Positions 16,392 to 24,610 of a stretch of 43,367 nt of DNA are shown here, one piece after another. The DNA lies in assembly GCA_964619675.1 (NCBI GenBank), contig CAZUEO010000019.1, positions 1 to 43,367 of the forward strand, in the 5' to 3' direction. The translations under genes and the position numbers were made by a program. The stretch comes from JAPLMW01 sp964619675. Lineage in GTDB: Bacteria; Planctomycetota; Phycisphaerae; Sedimentisphaerales; UBA12454. Within the stretch, counting starts at the first letter, position 1. Each line of letters starts with the position of its first letter. A model generated the notes under the pieces. The model was not told the DNA's origin. It saw only the letters and a list, made by a program, of their open reading frames with translations, and did no database searches.

Positions 16392-19300
16392 TTGAGACTT
16401 GAAAAAATTGTTCTGGACGGTTTTAAAAGCTTTGCAGACAAAACAGAGTTCGCATTTAATCAACAAATCACATCTATCGTAGGCCCAAATGGCTGCGGCA
16501 AAAGTAACATTGTTGACGCCTTAAAATGGGTGTTAGGTGAGCAGAGCACCAAGAGTTTGCGTTCGGGAATGATGGCCGACGTAATTTTCAGTGGTTCCGC
16601 TATTCGTAAGTCCATGGGAATGGCTGAAGTCAGCTTACATTTTTCACAGGCGGTTCCGCTTGGTCTTGAGCAGGACGAGCTTGTCATAACACGCAGATTG
16701 TACCGCAGCGGCGAAAGCGAATACCTGATTAACAACAAGATTTGTCGGATGCGGGATATTCGAGAACTTTTTATGGACACAGGAATCGGGGTGCGAGCGT
16801 ACTCAATCATCGAGCAGGGTCAGATTGCACAACTGCTCACCGCTTCAAAAGTTGACAGAAGGGTCATTTTTGAAGAAGCGGCAGGCATAAGCAAATACAA
16901 GGCCCAGAAAAAAGAGGCTCTGCGAAAACTCGAACGCACTGAACAAAATCTTCTGCGGCTTGCGGATATCGTCGGCGAAGTGCAAAAACAGCTGAGAAGC
17001 ATAAAACTGCAGGCAGGAAAAGCAAGAAGCTACCTGCAATACAGCCAAAGGCTTAAAGAACTGCGTGTTAAATTTTCACTCGCACAGTATCATCAGATAA
17101 AAACCGATTCGGACAAAGGAAATAAAAATCTCAACGAACTGCAAAGCCAATTTGCCGCGGTCGCTGCGGAAGTTGCAGACAAGGACACAAAACTAAGTGG
17201 TTTAGCTGCTGAAATCATCGAAAAAGAAAATGAAATCAACCGCTGCGACAATACACTTGTTTCCATAACAGCCAAAATCGAACAGCAGCAGCAGCGGATA
17301 GAATTCCTGCACAAAAGAATCGAAGAACTGCAGGAACGAGGCTCAGCCGAACAGCAGCAGAGCCGCAGACTGGCCGAGCAGATTGCGGATTTCGAAAATC
17401 AACTCAAACAATGCCAAACCGATGCCCTGCAAATTGAAAAAATAATCGCTGAAAAAGCAGACCAGCTTGAAAAACTTCAGCAAAACATCCGCAACATTAA
17501 CCTAAACTGCAGCGAACTTGAAACAGAACTCGAAGATGAAAAATCGGGTATCATAGATATCGTAAGACGCACCGCTCAGCTTCATAACGAAATCCAGAGC
17601 ACCACACTTTACCGCAATAACCTTCACGGCCAAAAAGACCGGCTCAGCGACAAAGCCTCGCAGAGCAAACAACAACTCGAACAATTACTCGGCTCAAAGG
17701 CACAAAACCAGGCCAGGCTTGACGACATTAATCGAGTCATCGACCAGCTGCAGGCAGAACTGGAAGACAAACGCCGGCAGATAAAATCCATTGACGAAAA
17801 TGCCGCGCAAACCAATGAGCAGCTTGCCAGAGCAAGAGAGCAAAGAAGCGCTGCACAAAGTGAAACAGCAGTCCTTGCCGATATGGAAAACAAACAACAG
17901 GGTATTGACAAGGCAGTGCGGGAAATACTCAACCTCGGCAAACCATATATTAAAGGTATCGTCGCCGATGTAATCAGGGCACAGCCCCAATACGCCACTG
18001 CAATCGAAGCGGCACTCGAAGGCAAAACCGATGCGATAATCGTCAGCGATACCGATTCGCTGATAAACGATAAAGAATTTTTAAACCAGTCGCAGGGCAG
18101 AGTAAAATTCATCTGCACGGACAGGATAGAGCCTTTTGTCGAAAGGCATAACTTTGAAAAAATGAGCAGAGCAGTTGAATTTGTAAGTTTTGACAATCAA
18201 TACGCACCGCTGGCCTGGAGTTTGCTCGGAAAAACAATCATAGTCGAATCAATCGAAAAAGCATTTGAACTGGCACAGTTCTGTTCGCAGGGCTACAGCT
18301 TCGTTACCGCAGCAGGAGAAATACTCAACTGCGACGGCAGTATCTGTGCAGGACCGATAGGAAAAGCCGCAGGCCTGATTTCCCGAAAGAGCAGACTTGT
18401 CCAGCTAAAAGGCCAGCTCGACGATATATCGGCAGATATAAAACGGCTCGAAGAAAAACTCGACGAAGATACCAGGCAGAACGAACATCTGGAAAGACTC
18501 TGCAAGGATTTCAGAACAAGCGTTTACGAAGCCAATACGGAAAAAACAAATGTAACTGCCGACCTGAACGTTGTAGAACTGAACATTAAACGCATTACCG
18601 ACGAGGAGCCCATCCTTGCAGGCGAAATCCGGCAGCTTGAAAAAGCGATTAGCGAAACCGTTCAGAGCGAATACGGCTCAAAACAGCAGTTGCAGGAACT
18701 CGAAGCCGTAAATACTCAACGAACCGAGCATATCGAACAGCTCGAGAAAACGCTTGCAGAGAAAAAACAACTGCTGCAGCACAGCAGCGGCGAACTTACA
18801 GAACTAAAAGTCGCCTTAGGCCAGGGGCAGGAGCAGAAAAAGGCGATGGCACAACAGATTGTCAGCCTTGAAAACCAGATTCAAAATGCCAAAACCACCC
18901 TTGCCTCGGCACAAAATGGCATCACGAGCTGCGGCCAGCAGATAAAGCAGTCGCAGGAAGATATACAAAATATCGAGGCCCAAATTACAGAACTCTTCAA
19001 ACAAAAAGAAACAACCGCCAGCCAGAGCATAGCTTTGCACGAGCAGGTCCAGCAGATGCTGGCGCAGCAAAGCGAATTTCAGGAAGCCTTAAAACTCAAA
19101 AGACAACAGCAAAGCCAGCTCGATGAGCAAATTCACCAGGTAAAACTTGAGCTTAGCCAGCTTGAGGTCAAATTGGCAGACCTCATTCAGCGCGTCGCGG
19201 AAGAACTGCAGATGGATTTGACGGCTGAGTATCAACACTATAAAGCTGAAGAAATTAACTGGGACGCTGTAAGAGATGAAATCACAGAGCTGCGCGGTAA

Positions 19301-19946
19301 AATCGAAAGGCTCGGCAACGTAAACGTCGATGCAATCGAGCAGCAGGACGAGCTTGAAAAGAGAAACGACTTTTTAACAGGCCAGATAGAAGACCTCAAC
19401 AAAAGCGAAAACCAGCTTCAACAGTTAATCAGCAGGCTCAATAAAGAATCGATTGATAAATTTGCCGCGACCTTCGAACAGGTAAGAATCAATTTTCAGG
19501 AGGTTTTCAGGAAACTGTTCGGCGGCGGTAAAGCGGATATCCTGCTTGAACAGCCTGAAGATGTACTTGAAAGCGGCATAGAGGTAGTGGCTCGCCCGCC
19601 GGGCAAGGAGACAAGAAGCATAAGTTTACTGAGCGGCGGCGAAAAAACAATGACTGCCATCGCCCTGCTGTTTGCGATTTTCAAGACCAAACCTTCGCCG
19701 TTCTGCTTCCTCGACGAGGTTGATGCCGCACTTGATGAGGCAAATAACGAGCGATTCAATCTGATTGTGCAGGAGTTTAAAAAGAACTCGCAGTTCGTTA
19801 TAATCACACACGCCAAGCGGACGATGAGTATTGCGGATGTGCTGGTGGGCATTACAATGCAGCAGAAAGGCGTAAGCAAAAAGATAAGCGTTAAGTTTGA
19901 CTCTTATGAACCTCAACAACAAGAAGAGACAGCCGCTGTTGCATAA
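16392..19946 (+). CDS. smc: chromosome partition protein SMC
   Basis: SMC is the ATPase of the condensin-like complex that compacts and separates chromosomes. The 1184-aa length is normal. The N-terminal Walker A is GPNGCGKSN (31-39). Two long coiled-coil arms flank a hinge (about residues 515-680, with PYIKGIVADVI and ITAAG-type strands). The C-terminal ABC half has the signature LSGGEK (about 1080) and Walker B FCFLDEVDAALDE (about 1104-1116). The start is TTG, chosen because a perfect GGAGGT stands 5 bases before it and MRLEKIVLDGFKSF is the family N terminus. scpA and scpB are not adjacent. The stop is 3 bases from the 3' end of a convergent tRNA-Leu. Confidence 0.97.
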   Translation: MRLEKIVLDGFKSFADKTEFAFNQQITSIVGPNGCGKSNIVDALKWVLGEQSTKSLRSGMMADVIFSGSAIRKSMGMAEVSLHFSQAVPLGLEQDELVITRRLYRSGESEYLINNKICRMRDIRELFMDTGIGVRAYSIIEQGQIAQLLTASKVDRRVIFEEAAGISKYKAQKKEALRKLERTEQNLLRLADIVGEVQKQLRSIKLQAGKARSYLQYSQRLKELRVKFSLAQYHQIKTDSDKGNKNLNELQSQFAAVAAEVADKDTKLSGLAAEIIEKENEINRCDNTLVSITAKIEQQQQRIEFLHKRIEELQERGSAEQQQSRRLAEQIADFENQLKQCQTDALQIEKIIAEKADQLEKLQQNIRNINLNCSELETELEDEKSGIIDIVRRTAQLHNEIQSTTLYRNNLHGQKDRLSDKASQSKQQLEQLLGSKAQNQARLDDINRVIDQLQAELEDKRRQIKSIDENAAQTNEQLARAREQRSAAQSETAVLADMENKQQGIDKAVREILNLGKPYIKGIVADVIRAQPQYATAIEAALEGKTDAIIVSDTDSLINDKEFLNQSQGRVKFICTDRIEPFVERHNFEKMSRAVEFVSFDNQYAPLAWSLLGKTIIVESIEKAFELAQFCSQGYSFVTAAGEILNCDGSICAGPIGKAAGLISRKSRLVQLKGQLDDISADIKRLEEKLDEDTRQNEHLERLCKDFRTSVYEANTEKTNVTADLNVVELNIKRITDEEPILAGEIRQLEKAISETVQSEYGSKQQLQELEAVNTQRTEHIEQLEKTLAEKKQLLQHSSGELTELKVALGQGQEQKKAMAQQIVSLENQIQNAKTTLASAQNGITSCGQQIKQSQEDIQNIEAQITELFKQKETTASQSIALHEQVQQMLAQQSEFQEALKLKRQQQSQLDEQIHQVKLELSQLEVKLADLIQRVAEELQMDLTAEYQHYKAEEINWDAVRDEITELRGKIERLGNVNVDAIEQQDELEKRNDFLTGQIEDLNKSENQLQQLISRLNKESIDKFAATFEQVRINFQEVFRKLFGGGKADILLEQPEDVLESGIEVVARPPGKETRSISLLSGGEKTMTAIALLFAIFKTKPSPFCFLDEVDAALDEANNERFNLIVQEFKKNSQFVIITHAKRTMSIADVLVGITMQQKGVSKKISVKFDSYEPQQQEETAAVA

Positions 19947-19949
19947 AAT

Positions 19950-20035
19950 TGCCGAAGGTGGGAATCGAACCCACACCGGGTTTGAGCCCGACTGGATTTT
20001 GAATCCAGCGCGTCTGCCAGTTCCGCCACTTCGGC
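19950..20035 (-). tRNA. tRNA-Leu (anticodon CAA)
   Basis: Read on the minus strand: the acceptor stem GCCGAAG pairs with CTTCGGC, the D arm has GGCGGAACTGGCAGAC, the anticodon stem CTGGA/TCCAG encloses TTCAAAA with anticodon CAA, a class II variable arm follows (GGGCTCAAACCC), and the T arm is GTGGGTTCGATTCCCAC. The discriminator is A. CCA is not encoded. Confidence 0.96.
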
Positions 20036-20039
20036 TGAT

Positions 20040-20133
20040 TAGTATTTGGTATTTAGTCGTTAGTATTTGGTCATTGGAGGCCGCCCACGGCGGCACTAAA
20101 TGCTAAATACCATATACTATATACTAAATACCA
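20040..20133. repeat. palindromic spacer of dispersed TAGTCGTTAGTATTT-type repeats
   Basis: Between tRNA-Leu and the proB stop, GGTATTTAG (20048-20056) is inverted as CTAAATACC at 20103-20111 and 20124-20132, around a central perfect hairpin GCCGCC-CAC-GGCGGC (20080-20094). The repeat units TTTAGTCGTTAGTATTTGG recur elsewhere in the window (36738-36768, 42613-42647). Confidence 0.55.
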
Positions 20134-20135
20134 AT

Positions 20136-21236
20136 TCAGTAATCAAGAAAAACGATGTTTTCAGGTGTTGCGACGACATCTTTTTTGCCGCTGCCAAGGA
20201 TGTTTTTTATTTCACTGCTATGCTTACCGATAATCGACTTCAACTCACCGCTGCCAAAATGCGTAACGGCTTTTGCAATATCATTGAGCATTACGACATC
20301 GCCACTTTTGAAATCGCCAGTGACAGATTTAATTCCCTTCGGCAACAGAGACTTTTTCTTTCTTACCGCCTCGGCAGCGCCGTCATCTATCGTAATTGTT
20401 CCAGCCGAATCGCTATTGAGGAGCCAGCGGAGACGGTTGCTCAGTTTTCTTTTGGGCATAAAGATCGTGCCAATGTCCTGGCCAGCAATTATCCTTGTTA
20501 TAACATCCTTAATCCTGCCGTTTGCAAGGACAATCCTACAGCCTGCATTTGAAGCGATTTTTGCGGCCTCAAGTTTGCTTTTCATCCCGCCTGCGGCAAA
20601 TTTACTGCCGCGGCTGCCTGCACCCTTTAAAACCGCACCGGTAACTTCATAAACAGCCCTTACGGGCTTCGCATCTTCAAACTTGCGCGGGTCTTTGTCG
20701 TAAAGTGAATCAATATCGCTTAGCATTATCAACACATCCGCATCGAGCTTACTTGCTACAAGCGCGCTTAATTTATCGTTATCGCCGAAGGCTGTACCGA
20801 TTTCATCGGTTGCGACACAATCGTTTTCATTAAGCACAGGCACAATACCAAGTGTTAAAAGCGTTTCAATGGCATTTTTCAGATTCAGATAGGTCTGACG
20901 ACAGTTAAGCACTTCTGCGGTCAAAAGCACCTGCGCGCAGGTAAGGTGCAATTTATCAAATGCCTTTCTATATTCGGTCATAAGCAAAGGCTGGCCTACA
21001 GCGGCACAGGCCTGACGCATTTTTATATACGTAACGGCATCGGTTATGCCAAGCCTGCCTGCGCCCATTCCGATTGCACCAGAAGTTATAATCACTACCT
21101 GTCTGCCTGCTTTGACAAGTCCGGCAATCTGAGAGGTGACAGAGCGGATATAGCTGCTGTCAATGGCTCCGGCTTTGCTGAGCGTATTTGTACCGATTTT
21201 GACGGCTATTCGTTTGGAATTACTGAAGTTTCGCAT
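20136..21236 (-). CDS. proB: glutamate 5-kinase
   Basis: ProB phosphorylates glutamate to gamma-glutamyl phosphate, the first step of proline synthesis. The 366-aa protein has the amino-acid kinase domain (about 1-260) with KIGTNTLS, ITSGAIGMGAGRLG, ENDCVATDEI and FGDNDKLSALVA motifs, and a C-terminal PUA domain (about 275-360) beginning SAGTITIDDGA, the full-length arrangement. Its ATG shares one base with the proA stop (TAATG), so proA-proB are co-translated with proA first. Proline feedback usually acts on this enzyme. Confidence 0.97.
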   Translation of the reverse strand: MRNFSNSKRIAVKIGTNTLSKAGAIDSSYIRSVTSQIAGLVKAGRQVVIITSGAIGMGAGRLGITDAVTYIKMRQACAAVGQPLLMTEYRKAFDKLHLTCAQVLLTAEVLNCRQTYLNLKNAIETLLTLGIVPVLNENDCVATDEIGTAFGDNDKLSALVASKLDADVLIMLSDIDSLYDKDPRKFEDAKPVRAVYEVTGAVLKGAGSRGSKFAAGGMKSKLEAAKIASNAGCRIVLANGRIKDVITRIIAGQDIGTIFMPKRKLSNRLRWLLNSDSAGTITIDDGAAEAVRKKKSLLPKGIKSVTGDFKSGDVVMLNDIAKAVTHFGSGELKSIIGKHSSEIKNILGSGKKDVVATPENIVFLDY

Positions 21237-22534
21237 TACAAGTGAAATTCTTTTTTCAATTTTTTGTGCGTAAACTGTTTTGCGCTGGGGCCCATGTAAT
21301 TTGCGACGATTTGTCCGCTACCGAGAAGCTTCCATTTATATATAACCAAGCCCTCAAGGCCGACAGGGCCGCGAGCGTGAATTTTGCCGGTGCTTATGCC
21401 GACTTCGGCGCCAAGGCCGTAGCGATAGCCGTCGCTGAAACGCGTGCTGGCGTTTAGAAACACATTCGCAGAATCGACAAGCTCCAGAAACTCAGCAGCG
21501 GCGGTCTGGCTTTGTGTAACAATTGTGTCCGTATGATGCGAACCATAAGTATTTATATGTTCTATGGCCGCATCGAGTGAATCCACTGTCCTTATCGACA
21601 GGATTTCAGCAAGATATTCGGTTATCCAGTCTTTTTCGTCGGCAGGCTTTATATCTATTATTTCTCTCGTTTTTTCACAGCCGCGAAGCTCAACGCCTTT
21701 GGCCGCAAGAGCTGTTTTAACTTCAGGCAGGAACTTTTCGGCGATATCCTTGTGAACCAGAAGCGTCTCGGCAGCGTTGCACACCGCGACATATTGAGTT
21801 TTGGAATCGACCGTTATTTTGACCGCCATATCAATATCGGCCTGGCTGTCAACGTAAACGTGGCATAGGCCGTCTGCATGGCCAAGCACAGGTATATTGG
21901 TATTATCCATAATGAAACGGACAAACTGGTATGAGCCTCTCGGTACTATCAGGTCTATGAACTTATCTAATTTGAGCATAGCTTCGACATCAGAGCGCGT
22001 ACGCAAAAGCTGAATCCAGTTTTCAGGTACGCCTGCCTTCACGCTCGAATTGTGGATTATTTCGGCAAGAACCTGATTCGTATTTGCCGCTTCAGTGCCG
22101 CCTTTTAATAAACAAGCGTTGCCGCTCTTGAGACACAGCGTTGAAATCTGCACCAAAGCATCAGGGCGGGATTCAAATACGACCCCAATTACTCCTATGG
22201 GACAGCTAACCTTATAAAGTTCAAGACCTTTATCCATCTGAATTGCATAGAGTGCCTTGCCAACAGGGTCATCCAGCTTTATAAGGTCTTCGATACCGTT
22301 GCATACGTCATTGATTTTATTTTCGCTGAATATGAGTCTTTTGAGCAAAGCGAGAGGCAGCTTTTCGTCCTTAGCCTTTTCGATATCCTGCTCATTTGCC
22401 CTTATAATCTGGTCGGCATTGTCTTTTAGAGCCTGGGAAACCGCCTTAAGCGCATTATTTTTACGCTCAGTTCTGACTGCTGCCAGGCAGATAGCCGATT
22501 TCTTGGCTGATTTTACAAGTTCTGTTAAATCCAT
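21236..22534 (-). CDS. proA: glutamate-5-semialdehyde dehydrogenase (gamma-glutamyl phosphate reductase)
   Basis: ProA reduces gamma-glutamyl phosphate to glutamate-5-semialdehyde with NADPH, the second step of proline synthesis. The 432-aa product belongs to the aldehyde dehydrogenase superfamily. Visible family segments are CPIGVIGVVFESRPDA, LKGGTEAANTN, PRGSYQFVRF, and the catalytic cysteine in YVAVCNAAETLLVH (about residue 252). The C-terminal segment FSDGYRYGLGAEVGIST is also diagnostic. It is the first gene of the proA-proB operon and is preceded by a candidate promoter at 22577-22605. Confidence 0.97.
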   Translation of the reverse strand: MDLTELVKSAKKSAICLAAVRTERKNNALKAVSQALKDNADQIIRANEQDIEKAKDEKLPLALLKRLIFSENKINDVCNGIEDLIKLDDPVGKALYAIQMDKGLELYKVSCPIGVIGVVFESRPDALVQISTLCLKSGNACLLKGGTEAANTNQVLAEIIHNSSVKAGVPENWIQLLRTRSDVEAMLKLDKFIDLIVPRGSYQFVRFIMDNTNIPVLGHADGLCHVYVDSQADIDMAVKITVDSKTQYVAVCNAAETLLVHKDIAEKFLPEVKTALAAKGVELRGCEKTREIIDIKPADEKDWITEYLAEILSIRTVDSLDAAIEHINTYGSHHTDTIVTQSQTAAAEFLELVDSANVFLNASTRFSDGYRYGLGAEVGISTGKIHARGPVGLEGLVIYKWKLLGSGQIVANYMGPSAKQFTHKKLKKEFHL

Positions 22535-22576
22535 ATCTTAAACCCTGTTTTGCCACAATAGCCGATTTGAAAAGGA

Positions 22577-22605
22577 ATTCTAACAACCTTTCTGTAATTA
22601 AACAA
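22577..22605 (-). promoter_or_regulatory. candidate proA-proB promoter
   Basis: On the minus strand TTGTTT and TAGAAT are 17 bases apart, about 43 bases before the proA ATG. The -10 context TGTTAGAAT matches that of the DUF1573 promoter; the -35 is weak. Confidence 0.4.
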
Positions 22606-22640
22606 CGATTTTACAGTCGCTGATGCAAAGTCCTTTATAT

Positions 22641-22668
22641 TTGACAAATCCAATCCCACAGCTAAACT
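22641..22668 (+). promoter_or_regulatory. promoter of tRNA-Gly
   Basis: A perfect TTGACA is followed after 16 bases by TAAACT, ending 13 bases before the mature tRNA 5' end. Confidence 0.5.
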
Positions 22669-22681
22669 CGTAAGCGCCAAT

Positions 22682-22752
22682 GCGGGCGTAGCTTAATGGT
22701 AAAGCCCCAGCCTTCCAAGCTGGCTATGTGAGTTCGATTCTCATCGCCCGCT
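22682..22752 (+). tRNA. tRNA-Gly (anticodon TCC)
   Basis: Acceptor stem GCGGGCG pairs with CGCCCGC, D arm TAGCTTAATGGTAAAGC, anticodon stem CCAGC/GCTGG with loop CTTCCAA (anticodon TCC), T arm GTGAGTTCGATTCTCAT, discriminator T. CCA is not encoded; a short T run follows. Confidence 0.96.
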
Positions 22753-22866
22753 TTTTCAATAAATGCGGTTGGTAATCTGGGTAAACTAAAAAACCTTACG
22801 GGGTCTAATTTCTCCAAGTCCGATAAAAAAATTTTCGTATTTTTCTGAAAAATTCGTTTTTGCCTA

Positions 22867-22895
22867 TTGACTGTGGTGGGAGAAAGTGGTAGAAA
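22867..22895 (+). promoter_or_regulatory. candidate mraZ promoter overlapping the MraZ operator
   Basis: TTGACT and TAGAAA are separated by 17 bases. The -10 lies within the MraZ repeat array at 22877-22901, so MraZ binding would block polymerase, as in known mraZ autoregulation. Confidence 0.4.
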
Positions 22896-22901
22896 TTGGC
22901 A
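22877..22901 (+). promoter_or_regulatory. MraZ operator (three TGGNA repeats)
   Basis: TGGGA (22877), TGGTA (22887) and TGGCA (22897) are direct repeats with an exact 10-base period. Known MraZ operators are short TGGGN-type repeats each spaced by 5 bases, upstream of mraZ, which fits closely. Confidence 0.7.
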
Positions 22902-22931
22902 CAAGTTATATAGGAAAGTGGGAACATAACC

Positions 22932-23405
22932 ATGCTTTTATTAACAGGCGAATATGAAGGCACACTCGATGAAAAAGGCAGGGTTTTCATCTCCAACAAA
23001 CTTCGCAGTCAGATAGACTGCCAGGAGCACGGCAGTAATTTCTATCTGACACTCGGGGCAAACGGAATATTGTGCCTTTATCCTGAAAAATATTTCCAAC
23101 AACTTGCCCTTGCCGAGTCACCAGGGACGGTGGCCCCCGATGAGGCAATAGTATTCGAGCGAATGAGCTTCGCTTTGGCTGGCAAGGTAGAGCTGGATCG
23201 GCAGGGCAGACTTTTAATAACCGAAAAAATCAGAAAACGAGCCAACCTGCACAACAGCCTGACGCTTATAGGCATCCGCGACCATATTGAATTGTGGAAC
23301 AGCCAAGACTGGGATAAATACGTCTCAGATAACTTCAGGCAGTTCCAGCAGCAGACAATGCAGGCAAGACAGTCTATTCTGCAGAAGCAGAGCAAAGAGC
23401 TTTAA
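22932..23405 (+). CDS. mraZ: division and cell wall cluster regulator MraZ
   Basis: MraZ is the transcription factor at the head of the division/cell-wall cluster; it binds short TGGG-type direct repeats and represses its own promoter. The 157-aa product has two SpoVT-AbrB-type domains, each with the DxxGR signature: LDEKGRVFI (about 13-21) and LDRQGRLLI (about 89-97). The C-terminal tail is Gln-rich and helical. A matching operator lies 31 bases upstream. The start ATG is preceded by GGGAACATAACC, a weak ribosome site. It is followed at 26 bases by the 69-aa gene. Confidence 0.96.
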   Translation: MLLLTGEYEGTLDEKGRVFISNKLRSQIDCQEHGSNFYLTLGANGILCLYPEKYFQQLALAESPGTVAPDEAIVFERMSFALAGKVELDRQGRLLITEKIRKRANLHNSLTLIGIRDHIELWNSQDWDKYVSDNFRQFQQQTMQARQSILQKQSKEL

Positions 23406-23431
23406 AATCTTAAACTTTAAGGAGAAGGTTT

Positions 23432-23641
23432 ATGTACACAACCGAACAGGACCATTGTGAAATTGTACGGGACAGTCTGGCGGGAGACAAAACCATTGAC
23501 GAGCAGACCTTCGCATCGATAAACATCCTCGCAGAAAGACTCGAGAACGTCCGTAAACAGCACCGTACATTTATCGACGTCGAGTTTTCACCGCATGTGC
23601 AGGCTCTTGCCGAACAGGAGCTGAAACTCGCCGTCAGCTGA
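23432..23641 (+). CDS. unrecognised 69-aa protein between mraZ and rsmH
   Basis: A short soluble acidic protein, mostly helical by eye (EIVRDSLAG, FASINILAERLENVRKQHRTF, VQALAEQELKLAV), with no membrane segment, cysteines or metal motifs. A strong AAGGAG stands 8 bases before its ATG, codon use looks like that of its neighbours, and it sits in a tight same-strand cluster, so it is very likely real. I know of no gene of this kind between mraZ and rsmH in standard division clusters. Function unknown; by position it may act in division or in regulating the cluster. Confidence 0.75.
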   Translation: MYTTEQDHCEIVRDSLAGDKTIDEQTFASINILAERLENVRKQHRTFIDVEFSPHVQALAEQELKLAVS

Positions 23642-23686
23642 CCGGTATAATTATTTAAACTTATTAATTATTATGGATTTTTAAAA

Positions 23687-24589
23687 GTGAATAATACGCC
23701 GGCAGACCACATTCCAGTACTTGCCGAATTTGCTGCCGGAATAAGCCTTAAAGACGACGCTGTTGTCATCGACGCCACAATAGGCAGCGGAGGGCACAGC
23801 AAAATCTTCGCAAGAACCCTGGGCAAGGACGCTATCCTGCTCGGCCTTGATGTCGATGACAACTGCCTGGCAATTGCCCGAAGGAATCTGGCAGATTTGT
23901 CCTGCAAGGTACTGCTTATCCGCGAGAACTTTGCAAACATCGCTCAAGTCCTGCGGCAGAATGGGATTGAAAAGGCCGATTTGATTTTTGCAGACCTTGG
24001 CGCCTGCTCCGTTCAGCTTGCCGATGAGAGCAAAGGCCTGAGCTTTAACGAAGATATGAGGCTTGATATGCGGCTGGATGACAGACTTGCGATTTCAGCT
24101 GCTGAAATTGTCAACAGCACGGACGAAAAGGGATTGGCTGACCTGATATACAATTTGGGACAGGAACGGGCGTCAAGGAAGATCGCCCGTTCCATTATTC
24201 AAGCCAGGCAAAAGAAAAAAATCGACTCAACTGCAGAACTTGTTAATATTATATGCCAGGCCCTCAAGTGCAGTCCGAAATCGCGAAAGAGCAGGATACA
24301 TCCTGCCACGAAAACCTTTCAGGCGCTAAGAATCGCTGTCAACAGCGAACTTGAAAGCCTTGAAAAATTTTTGGCAGCAGCGCCGAGCCTGCTAAGGAAA
24401 AACGGGAAAATCGCGGTTATCAGTTTTCACAGCCTTGAGGACAGAATCGTAAAAACAAATTTCAGAAAAAATAAAACGGCCGGCATTTACGAAATAGCTA
24501 CGAAAAAACCAATAACTGCTTTGGCCGATGAAAGACGCAAAAACCCGCGATGTCGGAGTGCTAAATTAAGAATGGCAGTCAGGTTCTAA
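23687..24589 (+). CDS. rsmH: 16S rRNA (cytosine-1402-N4)-methyltransferase RsmH
   Basis: RsmH (MraW) methylates C1402 of 16S rRNA near the ribosomal P site, using S-adenosylmethionine. The 300-aa protein has the N-terminal HIPVL, the SAM loop DATIGSGGHS (about 29-38), the segment DLGACS where most relatives have DLGxSS, and the C-terminal HPATKTFQALRIAVN and ISFHSLEDRIVK motifs. Start is GTG at 23687, 45 bases after the 69-aa gene. It keeps the classical neighbourhood mraZ-rsmH-ftsL-ftsI apart from the inserted genes. Confidence 0.96.
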   Translation: MNNTPADHIPVLAEFAAGISLKDDAVVIDATIGSGGHSKIFARTLGKDAILLGLDVDDNCLAIARRNLADLSCKVLLIRENFANIAQVLRQNGIEKADLIFADLGACSVQLADESKGLSFNEDMRLDMRLDDRLAISAAEIVNSTDEKGLADLIYNLGQERASRKIARSIIQARQKKKIDSTAELVNIICQALKCSPKSRKSRIHPATKTFQALRIAVNSELESLEKFLAAAPSLLRKNGKIAVISFHSLEDRIVKTNFRKNKTAGIYEIATKKPITALADERRKNPRCRSAKLRMAVRF

Positions 24590-24610
24590 GAAGAAAAAGG
24601 AGTTTCGCCA

